This document shows, one piece after another, positions 27,207 to 36,514 of a DNA stretch of 64,000 nt; the stretch's first letter is position 1, and each line of letters starts with the position of its first letter. Source of the DNA: Pseudodesulfovibrio profundus (lineage in GTDB: Bacteria > Desulfobacterota > Desulfovibrionia > Desulfovibrionales > Desulfovibrionaceae); assembly GCF_900217235.1 (NCBI RefSeq), contig NZ_LT907975.1, positions 1,407,501 to 1,471,500 on the forward strand, read 5' to 3'. The notes below the pieces were generated by a model, which was given only the letters and a program-made list of their open reading frames with translations, was not told where the DNA came from and did no database searches. Position numbers and translations under genes: made by a program.

Positions 27207-28889
27207 ATGTCCATCTTTGCACTCGCACTTCTGGCGCTGGCGCCTATAGTGCTCGTTCTTGTTCTTATGGTCGGCATGCGGTGGCCCGCCACCAAAGCGA
27301 TGCCACTGACCTGGCTCGTGGCCGCCTGTCTGGCGGCAGCGGTCTGGAAAATGGACCCCATGCTCATCGCCGCCTCCACACTCAGCGGCTTTGGCAGCGC
27401 CATCAACGTTCTGATCATCGTTTTCGGCGCTATCCTCATTCTCTACACCCTTCGTGAATCCGGGGCCATGGAGACCATCAGCGCCGGTTTCTACGGCATT
27501 TCGGCAGACCGCCGGATTCAGACCATTATCATTGCCTTCATGTTCGGCGCCTTCATTGAAGGATCGGCCGGATTCGGCACGCCTGCGGCCATTGCCGCGC
27601 CGCTGCTGCTCGGACTGGGATTCCCGGCCATGGCCGCTGTGGTCGTCTGTCTGGTTCTCAACAGCTTCCCGGTCACCTTCGGTGCTGTTGGAACACCTGT
27701 CTGGTTTGGGCTGAAAAACCTGCGCCAGCAAGTGAATCAGGATACCATTGAAGGCGTCAGCGGACTCGGCACCGCCGGTTTCGACATCTTCCTTCAGCAC
27801 ATCGCGCAATGGTCCACCCTGCTCCATGCGGTCATGATCTACATGCTGCCGCTGCTCACGGTCTGTTTCCTGACCGGCGTGTTCGGCAAAAACAAATCAT
27901 GGCGTGAAGGCCTGGGCGTCTGGAAGTTTTCCTTCTTCGCTTCCACCGTCTTCTTCGTGCCTTACGCAGCCACAGCCTTTGCCTTTGGTGAAGAATTCCC
28001 GGCCCTGCTAGGCGGACTGGCCGGACTGGCCATCATCATCTTCGCTGCACAGCGCGGATTCCTGCTGCCCAAGGAAGACTGGGACTTTGCCGACAGAGAT
28101 CAGTGGAGCGCCGACTGGGTTGGTTCCATCCCCTCCGGCACGTCTGACCTCAAACAACACATGAGCCAGTTTCAGGCATGGCTGCCTTACTTCCTGATTG
28201 CCGGATTGCTGGTTCTCACTCGCCTCAGCTCACTGCCCTTCAAAGAGATGCTCAACTCAGTGGCATTCAGCTGGAACAGCATTCTCGGGTATGACACCGT
28301 TAATTTCACCATGAAGCCCCTCTACCTGCCGGGTATCATTCCCTTCACGCTGGTCGCCATCCTGACCGCTTTCCTGCACCGCATGGAAGTCGGCAAGGTC
28401 ACCAAGGCGTGGGGCGATGCATTCAAGGCGCTGAAGAATCCGACCATTGCGATGTTTTTTGCCGTTGCCATGGTTGAAATCTTCAAGCAGTCCGGCAACA
28501 ACCCTCAGCAGTACCTCTCCATGCCCCTGACCATGGCCGATGCCTCGGCAGCCATGGTGGGTGATGTGTGGCCCGCCTTCGCCGCTTTTGTCGGCGCGCT
28601 CGGCTCCTTCATCACCGGGTCCGCAACGGTCTCAAACCTCCTGTTTGCGGAATTCCAGTACGGCGTGGCCTCCACCATCCACATGAACCCCGAAGTCATC
28701 GTCGCCCTCCAGGCGGTCGGCGGCGCCATGGGCAACATGATCTGCGTGCACAACATCGTGGCCGCGTCCGCCACAGTCGGCCTCATCGGGATGGAAGGGA
28801 TGATCCTCAGGCGCACCTTCCCGCCGCTGCTGGCATACGGTGCCACCGTTGGTCTGGCAGGCGCACTGCTCATTTTCGTCATCCTCTAG
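27207..28889 (+). CDS. lctP: L-lactate permease
   Basis: A 560-residue, very hydrophobic transporter of the LctP family that imports lactate with protons. About 12-14 membrane helices are visible. Family signatures include FGSAINVLIIVFGAILILYTL, EGSAGFGTPAAIAAPLLLGLG split over residues of the second helix pair, LGSFITGSATVSN and MGNMICVHNIVAAS. Length is typical. Lactate is a main electron donor for sulfate reducers. The gene has its own sigma-54 promoter and a strong terminator, so it is probably a single-gene unit controlled by the upstream two-component system. Confidence 0.95.
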   Translation: MSIFALALLALAPIVLVLVLMVGMRWPATKAMPLTWLVAACLAAAVWKMDPMLIAASTLSGFGSAINVLIIVFGAILILYTLRESGAMETISAGFYGISADRRIQTIIIAFMFGAFIEGSAGFGTPAAIAAPLLLGLGFPAMAAVVVCLVLNSFPVTFGAVGTPVWFGLKNLRQQVNQDTIEGVSGLGTAGFDIFLQHIAQWSTLLHAVMIYMLPLLTVCFLTGVFGKNKSWREGLGVWKFSFFASTVFFVPYAATAFAFGEEFPALLGGLAGLAIIIFAAQRGFLLPKEDWDFADRDQWSADWVGSIPSGTSDLKQHMSQFQAWLPYFLIAGLLVLTRLSSLPFKEMLNSVAFSWNSILGYDTVNFTMKPLYLPGIIPFTLVAILTAFLHRMEVGKVTKAWGDAFKALKNPTIAMFFAVAMVEIFKQSGNNPQQYLSMPLTMADASAAMVGDVWPAFAAFVGALGSFITGSATVSNLLFAEFQYGVASTIHMNPEVIVALQAVGGAMGNMICVHNIVAASATVGLIGMEGMILRRTFPPLLAYGATVGLAGALLIFVIL

Positions 28890-28920
28890 CTGAACGAGTC
28901 CCGCAAGGGATTCACCAAAG

Positions 28921-28956
28921 AAAACCCCCTGACCATCAAATGGTCAGGGGGTTTTC
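28921..28956 (+). terminator. Terminator after lactate permease
   Basis: A perfect stem (AAAACCCCCTGACCA with TGGTCAGGGGGTTTT) around TCAAA, followed by CTTTT. Confidence 0.93.
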
Positions 28957-29008
28957 TTTTACATCTGTTCTGTCCGCATCAACTACGGCTGCAGACTATG
29001 TACTTCCA

Positions 29009-29401
29009 TTATCCGAGAGAAGCGCGGGCTTCCTTGACTCGTGCAATGACGTAGTCCTTGATTTCCGGCTCTTCCACATCAAAACAATGACCGTCTTCAC
29101 CCAGCAGGCCGCCGGGAACAATGTCGCCCAACTCCTCGGGATCAGTGATCAGGTCACCGTAAAAACACACCGACAGCCAGCGATCAGACGGATCGTCATC
29201 AATGACATCCACCATGACAAACAGCGGGCGCTTGGTTTCCGATGCCTTCATACCACGCATGGAGTAGGTGATGCCGGGACGGGCATTGAACTGTATTTGC
29301 GTGTCATCCATGGTTTCAAGCAATGCCTTGAGTTCCACGAACACATCTTTCACCTGGGCCGGATCTTCGGTCCACTGCGCGACAAAATCATTGAGTTCCA
29401 T
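29009..29401 (-). CDS. Hypothetical protein, 130 aa
   Basis: Not recognised. The product is acidic and soluble, with alternating strands and helices: an N-terminal helix (FVAQWTEDPAQVKDVFVELKALL), strands through the middle (PLFVMVDVIDDD, WLSVCFYGDLI), and a C-terminal helix. The layout resembles small ligand-binding domains rather than an enzyme, with no catalytic motif visible. ATACAAGGAATACG precedes the ATG on the minus strand, giving AAGGA as ribosome-binding site. It lies downstream of yjdM in the same direction, separated by a hairpin. Confidence 0.75.
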   Translation of the reverse strand: MELNDFVAQWTEDPAQVKDVFVELKALLETMDDTQIQFNARPGITYSMRGMKASETKRPLFVMVDVIDDDPSDRWLSVCFYGDLITDPEELGDIVPGGLLGEDGHCFDVEEPEIKDYVIARVKEARASLG

Positions 29402-29463
29402 TGATCGTATTCCTTGTATCGGGCTGACTTCGGGCAGGGATGCCTGCCGATGCAGATATGAAA

Positions 29464-29495
29464 CAGTTCCCGAAGAGGCTACTCTTCGGGAACTG
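29464..29495 (-). terminator. Hairpin between yjdM and the 130-aa gene
   Basis: A perfect 14-bp stem (29464-29477 with 29482-29495) and GCTA loop, just after the yjdM stop on the minus strand. The T-run is short, so termination may be partial. Confidence 0.75.
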
Positions 29496-29501
29496 GTATA
29501 A

Positions 29502-29837
29502 TTAGCCTTTCTTGACGACAGAAGTCTTGAGCATCATGGAGCCAAAACCCGGGATCTTGCAGGCAATATCATGAATTCCGTCTTCTGGTTCGACCAGACG
29601 GATGTTCTTGACCTTGGTTCCTTTCTTGATGGCCTGGGATGCGCCCTTGACCTTGAGGTCCTGCATGACGATGACAGTATCACCATCCACAAGAACATTG
29701 CCATTGACGTCCTTGTAGACTTTTTCAGCCGTGTCCTCTGCCTGAAACTCATGGCTGCACTCGGGACAAATCAGAATGCTGCCGTCAGAATATACGTACT
29801 CGGAGCCACACTCCGGGCAATTCGGCAAGTTTTCCAT
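29502..29837 (-). CDS. yjdM: Zinc-ribbon protein YjdM (PhnA)
   Basis: A 111-residue protein with the complete PhnA/YjdM layout. An N-terminal zinc ribbon has two CPEC-type knuckles (CPECGSEY at about 8-15 and CPECSHEF at about 24-31). The C-terminal domain has VLVDGDTVIVMQDLKVKG and a GIHDIACKIPGFGSMMLK ending. The old link to phosphonate use is doubtful, and its real function is unclear. It is cytoplasmic and widespread. GGAGAG lies before the ATG on the minus strand. Confidence 0.95.
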   Translation of the reverse strand: MENLPNCPECGSEYVYSDGSILICPECSHEFQAEDTAEKVYKDVNGNVLVDGDTVIVMQDLKVKGASQAIKKGTKVKNIRLVEPEDGIHDIACKIPGFGSMMLKTSVVKKG

Positions 29838-29932
29838 AACTCTCCAACCTGTGGTTTATAGGAATTGATTATGCAGAGCAGGAGACTCCACCAAAATGCC
29901 GCATTGATCAAGTGGTTATTCATTTATGGCCG

Positions 29933-30586
29933 TTAACCGGCAAACGCCTGTACCATATCCTTCCTGATCGCTTCCACGATCGATTCCATACCAGCATGGT
30001 TGATAGTAATCGCGGATTTTCGTTCATCGCACGACATCTCATATGCATTGGGATGGGGTTTACCTGTTGTCAAAAACAGAAAACGGTGAGTATCCCTCAA
30101 GCTCTTGAAAACCCTTTGATTCTGCTGGAGCCTGTTTGCCGACATATTGCCATCCGAAACCAGAATAACATTACGCATCAGGTCATCGACAAAGGTGACC
30201 TTTTTGTTTTCCTCTTTGGAATACTTGTTGGGGAGATTCCTCTGTTGACCGCGCAACCCCAAAACCAGATCACGATTCTTGGCAACACCCTCATCCTGGT
30301 TACGATTCCAGCCAATGTCCTGCTTTATCTCTATGATGGAAAAAACCACATCATCCTTGACTAGCGCGATATCAGGCTGACCCCTCTTCCGCCCTTGTGT
30401 GAAGCACTGGTTCACATATATTTCCACATCCTTGAATTTGTCGGCAAAGTAGTCGGCAAACAAATCTTCAGTGGCGCTGGATATACAACTGCTTGTACCC
30501 CTGACAATCCTTTTGCTCGCATAGTGTGGGCTGCGTGCTTCCTCATACAAATCAATAATACGGTGAACCAATTGCTCTTCTGTCAT
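29933..30586 (-). CDS. PD-(D/E)XK nuclease superfamily protein, orphan
   Basis: The start at 30586 is chosen for its GGAGAA site; an upstream in-frame start would add 14 residues. The 217-residue product shows the PD-(D/E)XK core: E40 in the first helix (SSATEDLFADYF), then PD (D72 in GQPDIALVKDD), and ExK (E86, K88 in FSIIEIKQDI) after a hydrophobic strand. This layout is found in restriction endonucleases, repair nucleases and defence proteins. No methyltransferase, helicase or toxin partner lies beside it. Base composition is more AT-rich than in flanking core genes, which suggests acquisition. The exact family and target are unknown. Confidence 0.72.
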   Translation of the reverse strand: MTEEQLVHRIIDLYEEARSPHYASKRIVRGTSSCISSATEDLFADYFADKFKDVEIYVNQCFTQGRKRGQPDIALVKDDVVFSIIEIKQDIGWNRNQDEGVAKNRDLVLGLRGQQRNLPNKYSKEENKKVTFVDDLMRNVILVSDGNMSANRLQQNQRVFKSLRDTHRFLFLTTGKPHPNAYEMSCDERKSAITINHAGMESIVEAIRKDMVQAFAG

Positions 30587-30745
30587 TTTCTTCTCCAAAT
30601 CAGATTCAAAGTACTCCCCCGTCAACACGAATAAAACGGTTTTCCAATATGCTATTTACGATTGACTGGCAATCTTCAATTCAGGACAGGCTGCTAGCAT
30701 TTGCCATTCGAGATCACGGCATGATGAATGAGCGAAATATCAAAC

Positions 30746-30780
30746 AGAAAAAGGACACCAGCCATCAGGCCGGTGTCCTT
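30746..30780 (-). terminator. Terminator of the dCache chemoreceptor gene
   Basis: On the minus strand AAGGACACC pairs with GGTGTCCTT, followed by TTTTTC. It lies about 50 bp past the receptor stop codon. Confidence 0.87.
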
Positions 30781-30832
30781 GTTATTCACACTCGTTGCGG
30801 TGACAGGTGCACCGCTCTACTTCGACTAACGA

Positions 30833-32980
30833 CTATGCCTGCTTGAGCTTGGTAATAAGACCGTCCAGCTCTGTAGTCATGCCCGCCAGCTCGTTGATGG
30901 CCTGACTGGAGTCGGCCATGATGTTTGCGGTTTCATTGGAGATACGGTTGACTTCATCCACGGAACGGCTGATCTGCTCGCTGACCGAGGACTGCTCCTC
31001 GGAAGCGGTGGCAATGATGCTGACGCGATCCGCAGTGGTATGCACGATGGATACAATCTCATCCAGAGATTCACCGGCATCCTCTGCCAGAGAAGAGCTT
31101 CGAGTCACCGCATCAGCCGCCAGATCCATGCTGTCTATGCTGTTGCGGGTCCCATTCTGGATCATGCCCACGTACTCTTCGACGTCCTTGGTGGCATCGA
31201 TGGTCTTTTCAGCCAGTTTGCGAACCTCGTCGGCAACAACGGCGAATCCACGTCCGGCGTCACCGGCGCGGGCTGCCTCGATGGCTGCATTGAGCGCCAA
31301 CAGGTTGGTCTGGTCGGCAATGTCATTGATCACTTCCATGATCTTGCCAATGCCATCGGCTTTCTGGCCAAGCCCTGCAAGCAGTCCCTTCACTTCATCG
31401 GTCCGGGTATTCACTTCATTGATGGCTTCAACCAGCGAAGAGACCACCTCGGATCCCTGTCTGGCCTGCTCGCGGGCGCCTTCTGCTCTTTCCGCAGCCA
31501 ACGATGCATTTCTCGCCACTTCCAGCACCGAAACATTCATCTGCTCCATGGCCGTGGCAACTTCCGAAGCCATCTCGCTCTGAGAGCCAGCGCCTTCACT
31601 TGCACTGTGGACCTGACTGGAAAGCGCATCGGAAGACGACGTAATCCGATTGACGATTCCCTCAAGGGCCTCGGCTGCCTGCAGCATACCATCACGCTTG
31701 GCGGATTCTGCAGCGTTCTTGGCTTCCTCGGCTTCCTGGGTCGCAATCTTTGCGGCTTCGGCCTGCTCTCCTGCTTCTCGGGTCTTTTGCTCGGCGGTTT
31801 CGATCATCTCCACAAGGTTGGCGATCATCTTGCGCAAACCATCGGCCAAGAGACCAATTTCGTCCTTCTGGTGGATGTCGACATCCGTTTGCAGGTCGCC
31901 CTCTGCCACGGCTTCGGCCGAAGCAACAATCCGCTTCAACGGACGAACGATATTGCCAGCCACAAAGAAGATAATCAGGCCGATGATGATCAGTGCAACC
32001 GTTCCCATGGCTGCATTGATAAACATGATGGCACGGGCTTCCTGCGTCACGCTGTCCATGGGGACGTTGACGCCGAACATCCACTTCACGCCGGTTCCGG
32101 CCAACTCAAACGGAACAAAAATATAGAATGTATCCTTACCGGTGACTGCCGAGGTGGAGCGAAACTGTAAATCCGAACCTTGCTTAATGGCTTCAGCCAG
32201 TTTCTCTTCCATGGCCCCATCAAAAAAATTGAAAACATCATCACCGATAATTTCAGACTTGGGATGAGCGATCATTTTCCCCTGATCACTGATCACAAAC
32301 CCGTACCCGGAACCAAACAACGAAGCATCGCTGACGATATCCTGCATGCCATCCAAAATGATATCGGCCCCGGCAACGCCGAATACCTCATTCTTTCCAA
32401 TGAGCGGCACGCTGACACTGACCCTCATGAGGTCCCTGCCATTCCAGTTCACCTTTGTAGGCGCTGTAAGGTAGTTTTGCTGGGTTTCAAAAGGCACACG
32501 GTAGAAATCACCTGCTTCGCCTTCTTCCGCATAACCTTTGACGGCCTCTCCCACTATTTCGCCATCCTTGCGAAACCAGCGGGGAATGAACCGGCCTGTT
32601 TCGTCGTGCATGGGTTCGTCGGCAAACGCTCCATCCACTCCTTCGAACCCATTCTTTTTCCAGACCATCCAGATGCCGTCCAGATGCGGGCTGTTGCGGA
32701 TAATCGCCTTCATCATGCTTGTGGCCTGATCACGCGCAAAGAAGCCGGAGACCTCCTTGGCGCCACCCATCAAGGATGCCAGAGTTCGCGCACTCTCCAT
32801 CGCCTTATCTACGGATACACCGATCTGCATGCCGTATTCCCGAGCCTCAGCCGTAGCCAGTTTCTCGGCGTCCAGTTTGAACGTTTCGATCATGCGCATG
32901 CCGGTAATCGTCATAGTTGCTACAAAGACAATCACCACCGCCGTACAGATCGGAATAAGAATCTTATTCCGCATGCTCAT
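30833..32980 (-). CDS. Methyl-accepting chemotaxis protein, dCache sensor
   Basis: A 715-residue receptor (start ATG 32980, with a weak ribosome-binding site; TTG 32998 is possible). The first membrane helix (about 5-28) is followed by a double-Cache periplasmic domain (about 35-285) with the typical [31 protein letters not shown] and [16 protein letters not shown] motifs. A second helix (about 295-318), HAMP, coiled coil and MCP signalling domain follow, with the [20 protein letters not shown] tip. dCache domains bind amino acids, organic acids or amines; the ligand is not predictable here. There is no C-terminal methylesterase-tethering pentapeptide. It is a solitary gene with its own terminator. 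Confidence 0.95.
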   Translation of the reverse strand: MSMRNKILIPICTAVVIVFVATMTITGMRMIETFKLDAEKLATAEAREYGMQIGVSVDKAMESARTLASLMGGAKEVSGFFARDQATSMMKAIIRNSPHLDGIWMVWKKNGFEGVDGAFADEPMHDETGRFIPRWFRKDGEIVGEAVKGYAEEGEAGDFYRVPFETQQNYLTAPTKVNWNGRDLMRVSVSVPLIGKNEVFGVAGADIILDGMQDIVSDASLFGSGYGFVISDQGKMIAHPKSEIIGDDVFNFFDGAMEEKLAEAIKQGSDLQFRSTSAVTGKDTFYIFVPFELAGTGVKWMFGVNVPMDSVTQEARAIMFINAAMGTVALIIIGLIIFFVAGNIVRPLKRIVASAEAVAEGDLQTDVDIHQKDEIGLLADGLRKMIANLVEMIETAEQKTREAGEQAEAAKIATQEAEEAKNAAESAKRDGMLQAAEALEGIVNRITSSSDALSSQVHSASEGAGSQSEMASEVATAMEQMNVSVLEVARNASLAAERAEGAREQARQGSEVVSSLVEAINEVNTRTDEVKGLLAGLGQKADGIGKIMEVINDIADQTNLLALNAAIEAARAGDAGRGFAVVADEVRKLAEKTIDATKDVEEYVGMIQNGTRNSIDSMDLAADAVTRSSSLAEDAGESLDEIVSIVHTTADRVSIIATASEEQSSVSEQISRSVDEVNRISNETANIMADSSQAINELAGMTTELDGLITKLKQA

Positions 32981-33272
32981 ATTCTTAAACAAAACCAACC
33001 CCCATTAGTTTTTTTCGCAATAACAATTGGCCTTTCAGTGAGTTGCGCCAACCCGGTCAAGACCAAGGCGCAATTCTTATCACAAAAGTGTGACAAGCAA
33101 AACCAGAACAGATATATAGAATTATATCAAGAGTTTATTGAGCACTGATTGTCGTTTTATGCACAGCCAACAATCTGCTGGCTGTGGAAGGTCTGCAATA
33201 CAGGGCAGAAGAATATCGTTCTTATATGTGAAGCAGATGATTCACTGCATGATCACAGGGAAATCCGGGGAT

Positions 33273-33848
33273 TCATTCCAGTACGATATCAAGGTTGGCG
33301 AGCAGGGATGTTGCTTCAGGCAAGGAAAAGACGGTTTTCCCGAGGCGGTTGGACTCTGCCTTGATGAAGTAATTTCGGGAAGTGGCAAAGTTGGCGAATC
33401 GTAAGTCCGTTTGATGGAACTGACATTGCGAAAGGTCGCAATCATCAAAAACGGTGTGATTCAATTTGGTATTGGAGAACGTGGACCCTGACAGGTCGCA
33501 GGAGGTGAATTGCTTTTTAGTGAGGTTCATATTCATGAACACGTTGTCTCGCATGATGCACCCCTCGACAGTTGCCGCCACAAAGCCAAGGATACGACTC
33601 CAATCAAGGCCAACCATTTTGGAGTCCACAAAACGCACATCGGATAAAATCGGGCGAAGGAATTCAACCAAAGACAGATTGCACTGAATGAATTCGCAAT
33701 CATCAAAGACACAGTCGACAAATCGGCAGGATTGGAAACTGCAATTTCGGAAAACACACAGGGTGAAGGATACTTCTTCTATATCCTCATCGCAAACAAG
33801 CTGGTCATACACAGCCCCCTCACACACATCACCCGCTTCCCAAATCAT
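33273..33848 (-). CDS. Pentapeptide-repeat protein, McbG/Qnr-like
   Basis: A 191-residue protein dominated by A(D/N)LxX-type repeats, here Cys/Phe-rich (CVFRNCSFQSCRFVDCVF in the first block; FTSCDLSGSTF, HTVFDDCDLSQCQF, TDLRFANF in the second). A short break around KMVGLDWSRI separates the two right-handed quadrilateral beta-helix blocks, as in McbG and Qnr. The end (TSLLANLDIVLE) is also Qnr-like. Such proteins can mimic DNA and protect gyrase. GAGGAAG lies before the ATG. Whether this one protects gyrase is inference. It is cytoplasmic and stands alone. Confidence 0.85.
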   Translation of the reverse strand: MIWEAGDVCEGAVYDQLVCDEDIEEVSFTLCVFRNCSFQSCRFVDCVFDDCEFIQCNLSLVEFLRPILSDVRFVDSKMVGLDWSRILGFVAATVEGCIMRDNVFMNMNLTKKQFTSCDLSGSTFSNTKLNHTVFDDCDLSQCQFHQTDLRFANFATSRNYFIKAESNRLGKTVFSLPEATSLLANLDIVLE

Positions 33849-34255
33849 GCTTCCTCACTATTTTGATTAATACCCACAATGCACCACCAAAACGGGACGA
33901 CCATAAAAGCAATCAACCAAGGATTCCAGTAAAACCGCACTTTTCATAGGAAGCCCTGCTCAATTCAATCCTGCGACTCTACTCAAACCCGCAAACGCCA
34001 AGGATAGTCTCGACAACTTGTCCTGGCCGCCCGCACTCTCCTGCCGGTTGAACTGCACTTTGCAGAGGCTGAAACCAAATAAAGCATATTATTATTCACA
34101 TATCCGGTTCACTATAGTAACTGAGTGGCACATCTCTACAAAATCATAGTGATATTTCTCCAATAAGGGGACCTTTTCAAAGGAGGGCACTGGTTCAGCG
34201 AACACCACTCCTTATTTGACTTCGAACACCTTCTCAAAACAAAGGTACCGCCATC
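33849..34255. other. Gene-free interval between pentapeptide-repeat and UbiA genes
   Basis: 407 bp, AT-rich. No convincing ORF, RNA or terminator is seen. A TGGCAC at about 34128-34133 is not followed by a -12 TTGC, and an AAAGGAGGG near 34181 has no start codon after it. It probably holds the promoters of the two divergent genes. Confidence 0.5.
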
Positions 34256-35179
34256 TTGCAAAGTAAAAAACAGAACTGTATCTCGCTCATACGATCAAAT
34301 ATGGCTTCATGGATTAAGGCGGCACGGCTCCCTTCACAGACATACATTTTTCTCCCTCTTTTGCTTGGCGAAGCTGTCGCTTTGAATCATGGGAGTGGGT
34401 TTAGCATATCGCGGTTTGTGACAGTTCATCTGTTTGGTCTTGCCATTCAATTGTATATTGTCTTTGCCAATGACTACGCCGATCAGGAAACAGACCGGAA
34501 CAATGTCACGTTCACTCCCTTCTCGGGCGGATCGCGCGTACTCGTCGATGGGGACTTGACGCCTTTTCAAATCCTGAAGGCGGCCAGACTCATGGCGCTG
34601 ACAAGTATCGGACTGGGCATGATACTCGGCGTGATGGCAGGATCGATCGTCCCGATCATCATGGCCGTACTTGGTGTCTTGTTGCTGTTTTTGTACAGCT
34701 ATCGACCAGTGCAGCTCTCATACAAAGGAGGCGGCGAACTGCTCCAGATGATTGGAGTTGGCATTGTCCTGCCTGTCATGGGCTACACGGCTTTTTCCGG
34801 CAGATTGGATTCGTTTCCGTGGGAAATATTGTTTGTTGTTCTACCAACGCAACTTGCCTGTGCAATCGGAACAGCTGAACCCGATGAACCTTCGGATCGT
34901 GCGGACCAAAAGAAAACCATCCCGGTCCTGCTTGGGCCCTTGTCTCGAAAGTTGGTTGTATCGCTGCACAGCCTCACCGCACTGCAAATCATCTGGCTGT
35001 TCACCCCTGCTCCAGTGGACGGTCTTTTGTTGTTGGTTCTTCTTGTTGCGTCTGTCATCGGGCAACTCTTCTTTATGAGAAGCAAAGCGGGTGATGTCGG
35101 AGTTCTGGCATTCACTTTTCTTTCCATCCTGTCCACACTGACGAGCATGGGGATTCTTTGCCTGTTCTTTTGGCCATAA
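34256..35179 (+). CDS. UbiA-family prenyltransferase
   Basis: A 307-residue integral membrane prenyltransferase with about eight or nine helices. Both Asp-rich motifs for binding the prenyl diphosphate and Mg are present: NDYADQETD in the first half and DEPSDRADQKK in the second. It resembles MenA/MqnP-type enzymes for menaquinone, the main quinone of Desulfovibrio, but the ring substrate cannot be fixed from sequence alone. The start is uncertain: TTG 34256 after AAAGGT, or ATG 34301, which begins MASWIKAARLPSQTY, a typical family N-terminus. It stands alone in an accessory block. Confidence 0.88.
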   Translation: MQSKKQNCISLIRSNMASWIKAARLPSQTYIFLPLLLGEAVALNHGSGFSISRFVTVHLFGLAIQLYIVFANDYADQETDRNNVTFTPFSGGSRVLVDGDLTPFQILKAARLMALTSIGLGMILGVMAGSIVPIIMAVLGVLLLFLYSYRPVQLSYKGGGELLQMIGVGIVLPVMGYTAFSGRLDSFPWEILFVVLPTQLACAIGTAEPDEPSDRADQKKTIPVLLGPLSRKLVVSLHSLTALQIIWLFTPAPVDGLLLLVLLVASVIGQLFFMRSKAGDVGVLAFTFLSILSTLTSMGILCLFFWP

Positions 35180-35205
35180 AAAAAGCCGCTGTCTGATGAC
35201 AGCGG
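35176..35205 (-). terminator. Terminator of the 120-aa gene
   Basis: On the minus strand AGCCGCTGTC pairs with GACAGCGGCT around ATCA, followed by seven T. It also closes the convergent UbiA gene on the other strand, though without a T-run there. Confidence 0.88.
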
Positions 35206-35229
35206 CTCGTATTCGATACCAATAGTTTC

Positions 35230-35592
35230 TTAACCGCCGAACCAACCGGGAGCGATTACTTCAAGCGCCTTGGTGTAATGCACCCTCAGATCCTGTAGCT
35301 TGCCACCAATAATCTGTTCCTGATCGCTCAGACTCGAAGGGCAGGTGCCTTGCATCTGTTCAGCAATTGCTTCGATTTCCTTCACGGTCGACTTGATAAG
35401 GATGATTTCATCCTTCAGATCATCGGTCTTTTCGGCTGCCAGAATATCATAAAGGCGGGCCTTCCATGTGTTCAGTTCCATTTCCAAGCCCTTACAATAG
35501 TGGGCTACTGCTTCTTCCTTTCCAGCTTCAGTGGGGCAGCCATCAATTCCCATACAACTCGGACACGGGCCTGGGTAATCCATATTAGGCAT
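35230..35592 (-). CDS. Hypothetical protein with N-terminal Cys cluster, 120 aa
   Basis: No family recognised. The N-terminus holds closely spaced cysteines (CPSCMGIDGC at about residues 10-19), which may bind zinc or a metal cluster, with further Cys at about 33 and 83. The rest is a predicted long helical hairpin (about 35-75 and 85-110) ending in a GWFGG tail. GGAGAATCACT stands before the ATG on the minus strand. A good terminator follows, so the gene is real. It is upstream of the IS1595 insertion, which lies about 100 bp before its start and could alter its promoter. Confidence 0.75.
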   Translation of the reverse strand: MPNMDYPGPCPSCMGIDGCPTEAGKEEAVAHYCKGLEMELNTWKARLYDILAAEKTDDLKDEIILIKSTVKEIEAIAEQMQGTCPSSLSDQEQIIGGKLQDLRVHYTKALEVIAPGWFGG

Positions 35593-35693
35593 AGTGATTC
35601 TCCATTTGGGTAAGGGTTATTATTATAGTTTCTATAACACAATTCTGCGTTTACTGTGAAGCTATTCTCATTTCATTAACCCCAAAAAATAAA

Positions 35694-36402
35694 GGGGCTG
35701 TACCAGATAACTAGCCCATATGTCTTCTAACCCACTGTTTCAGTTGTTTAAACTGGCTTCGCGGATTGCTGTTATTAAAACGCCACTCGCATTCCTTTAA
35801 AAACAGAGAAAAATGCTTGGTTGGAATGCCGTTGAATTTCCTCATATGGCGTTTGGCCTGGTTCCAAAAATTCTCGATTCCATTGATGTGGTTGTGGCTA
35901 TCTGCAAACAGCTTCGAGTGGTTGATTCGGAAGTGTTTGAACGCTGACACATCAAGGACATTGTAGCCATACCAGCAGTCCGAGTAAACCACACTGTCTG
36001 GCTGGATTCTTTCCTGAATAATGGGAAGCAAGGTTTTACCTTTCGCATCAGGAATCACCTGTGTATAGACCTTCCCGCCCCTTTTAAGGATTCCAAAAAC
36101 AGGAACCTTACCAGCCGCCCCACGTCCTCTTTTGCCCTTTCGCTTGCCACCGAAGTAGCTCTCATCGACCTCAAATTCGCCAAAATCCATCCCTTCACAG
36201 GACTCTTCTACCGCTATGATTTCCCGGAGCCGGTGAAAGTAATAGGCGGCTGTTTTGACGTTCACACCAACCAGATCGGCAGCGCAACGAGCTGTCGTGC
36301 CAGCCACAAAATGTTCGATTAAACGAAGCTGCTTGTCCTTGCTCAAACGACTTTTTCGCATTGCCATACCGATAACCCAAAGGAGTTATCTGGTACAGCC
36401 CC
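35694..36402 (-). mobile_element. Complete IS1595-family insertion sequence, 709 bp
   Basis: Perfect 19-bp terminal inverted repeats (35694-35712 and 36384-36402) begin with GGGGCTGT. An exact 8-bp direct repeat AAAATAAA flanks the element (35686-35693 and 36403-36410), the duplication size known for IS1595. It holds one intact transposase gene. Perfect ends and duplication argue for a recent insertion into an A/T tract. Confidence 0.94.
35711..36367 (-). CDS. IS1595-family transposase
   Basis: A 218-residue DDE transposase of the ISXO2-like group (DDE_Tnp_IS1595). An N-terminal helix-turn-helix (about 10-50) precedes the core: first Asp in FEVDESYFGGKRKGKRG, second in SVVYSDCWYGYN, and a later acidic/Asn stretch HINGIENFWNQAKRHMRKFNG characteristic of the family. 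The C-terminal FLKECEWRFNN is also conserved. No N-terminal zinc ribbon is visible, which puts it in the short IS1016-like subgroup. The stop codon lies at the edge of the terminal repeat. The element looks active. Confidence 0.94.
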   Translation of the reverse strand: MAMRKSRLSKDKQLRLIEHFVAGTTARCAADLVGVNVKTAAYYFHRLREIIAVEESCEGMDFGEFEVDESYFGGKRKGKRGRGAAGKVPVFGILKRGGKVYTQVIPDAKGKTLLPIIQERIQPDSVVYSDCWYGYNVLDVSAFKHFRINHSKLFADSHNHINGIENFWNQAKRHMRKFNGIPTKHFSLFLKECEWRFNNSNPRSQFKQLKQWVRRHMG

Positions 36403-36514
36403 AAAATAAAACGGCCAGCTATCCACCAGAAATATCATCCGATATCAGGATGCATGGAGGGATCGGGAGCAAAGCGTTCGAGCAAAAAGCATCGGGAAAC
36501 AATACAAAAAAAAG

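Noticed and set aside
31040..33148. Long plus-strand ORFs antisense to the dCache chemoreceptor
   Set aside because: The minus frame has a full dCache-HAMP-MCP protein; the plus frames are His/Cys-rich shadows without domains.
33138..33404. 88-codon plus-strand ORF overlapping the pentapeptide-repeat gene
   Set aside because: It overlaps a well-supported gene on the other strand and has no family features.
34128..34145. Sigma-54 promoter before the UbiA gene
   Set aside because: TGGCAC is followed by TACA instead of TTGC at the -12 position.
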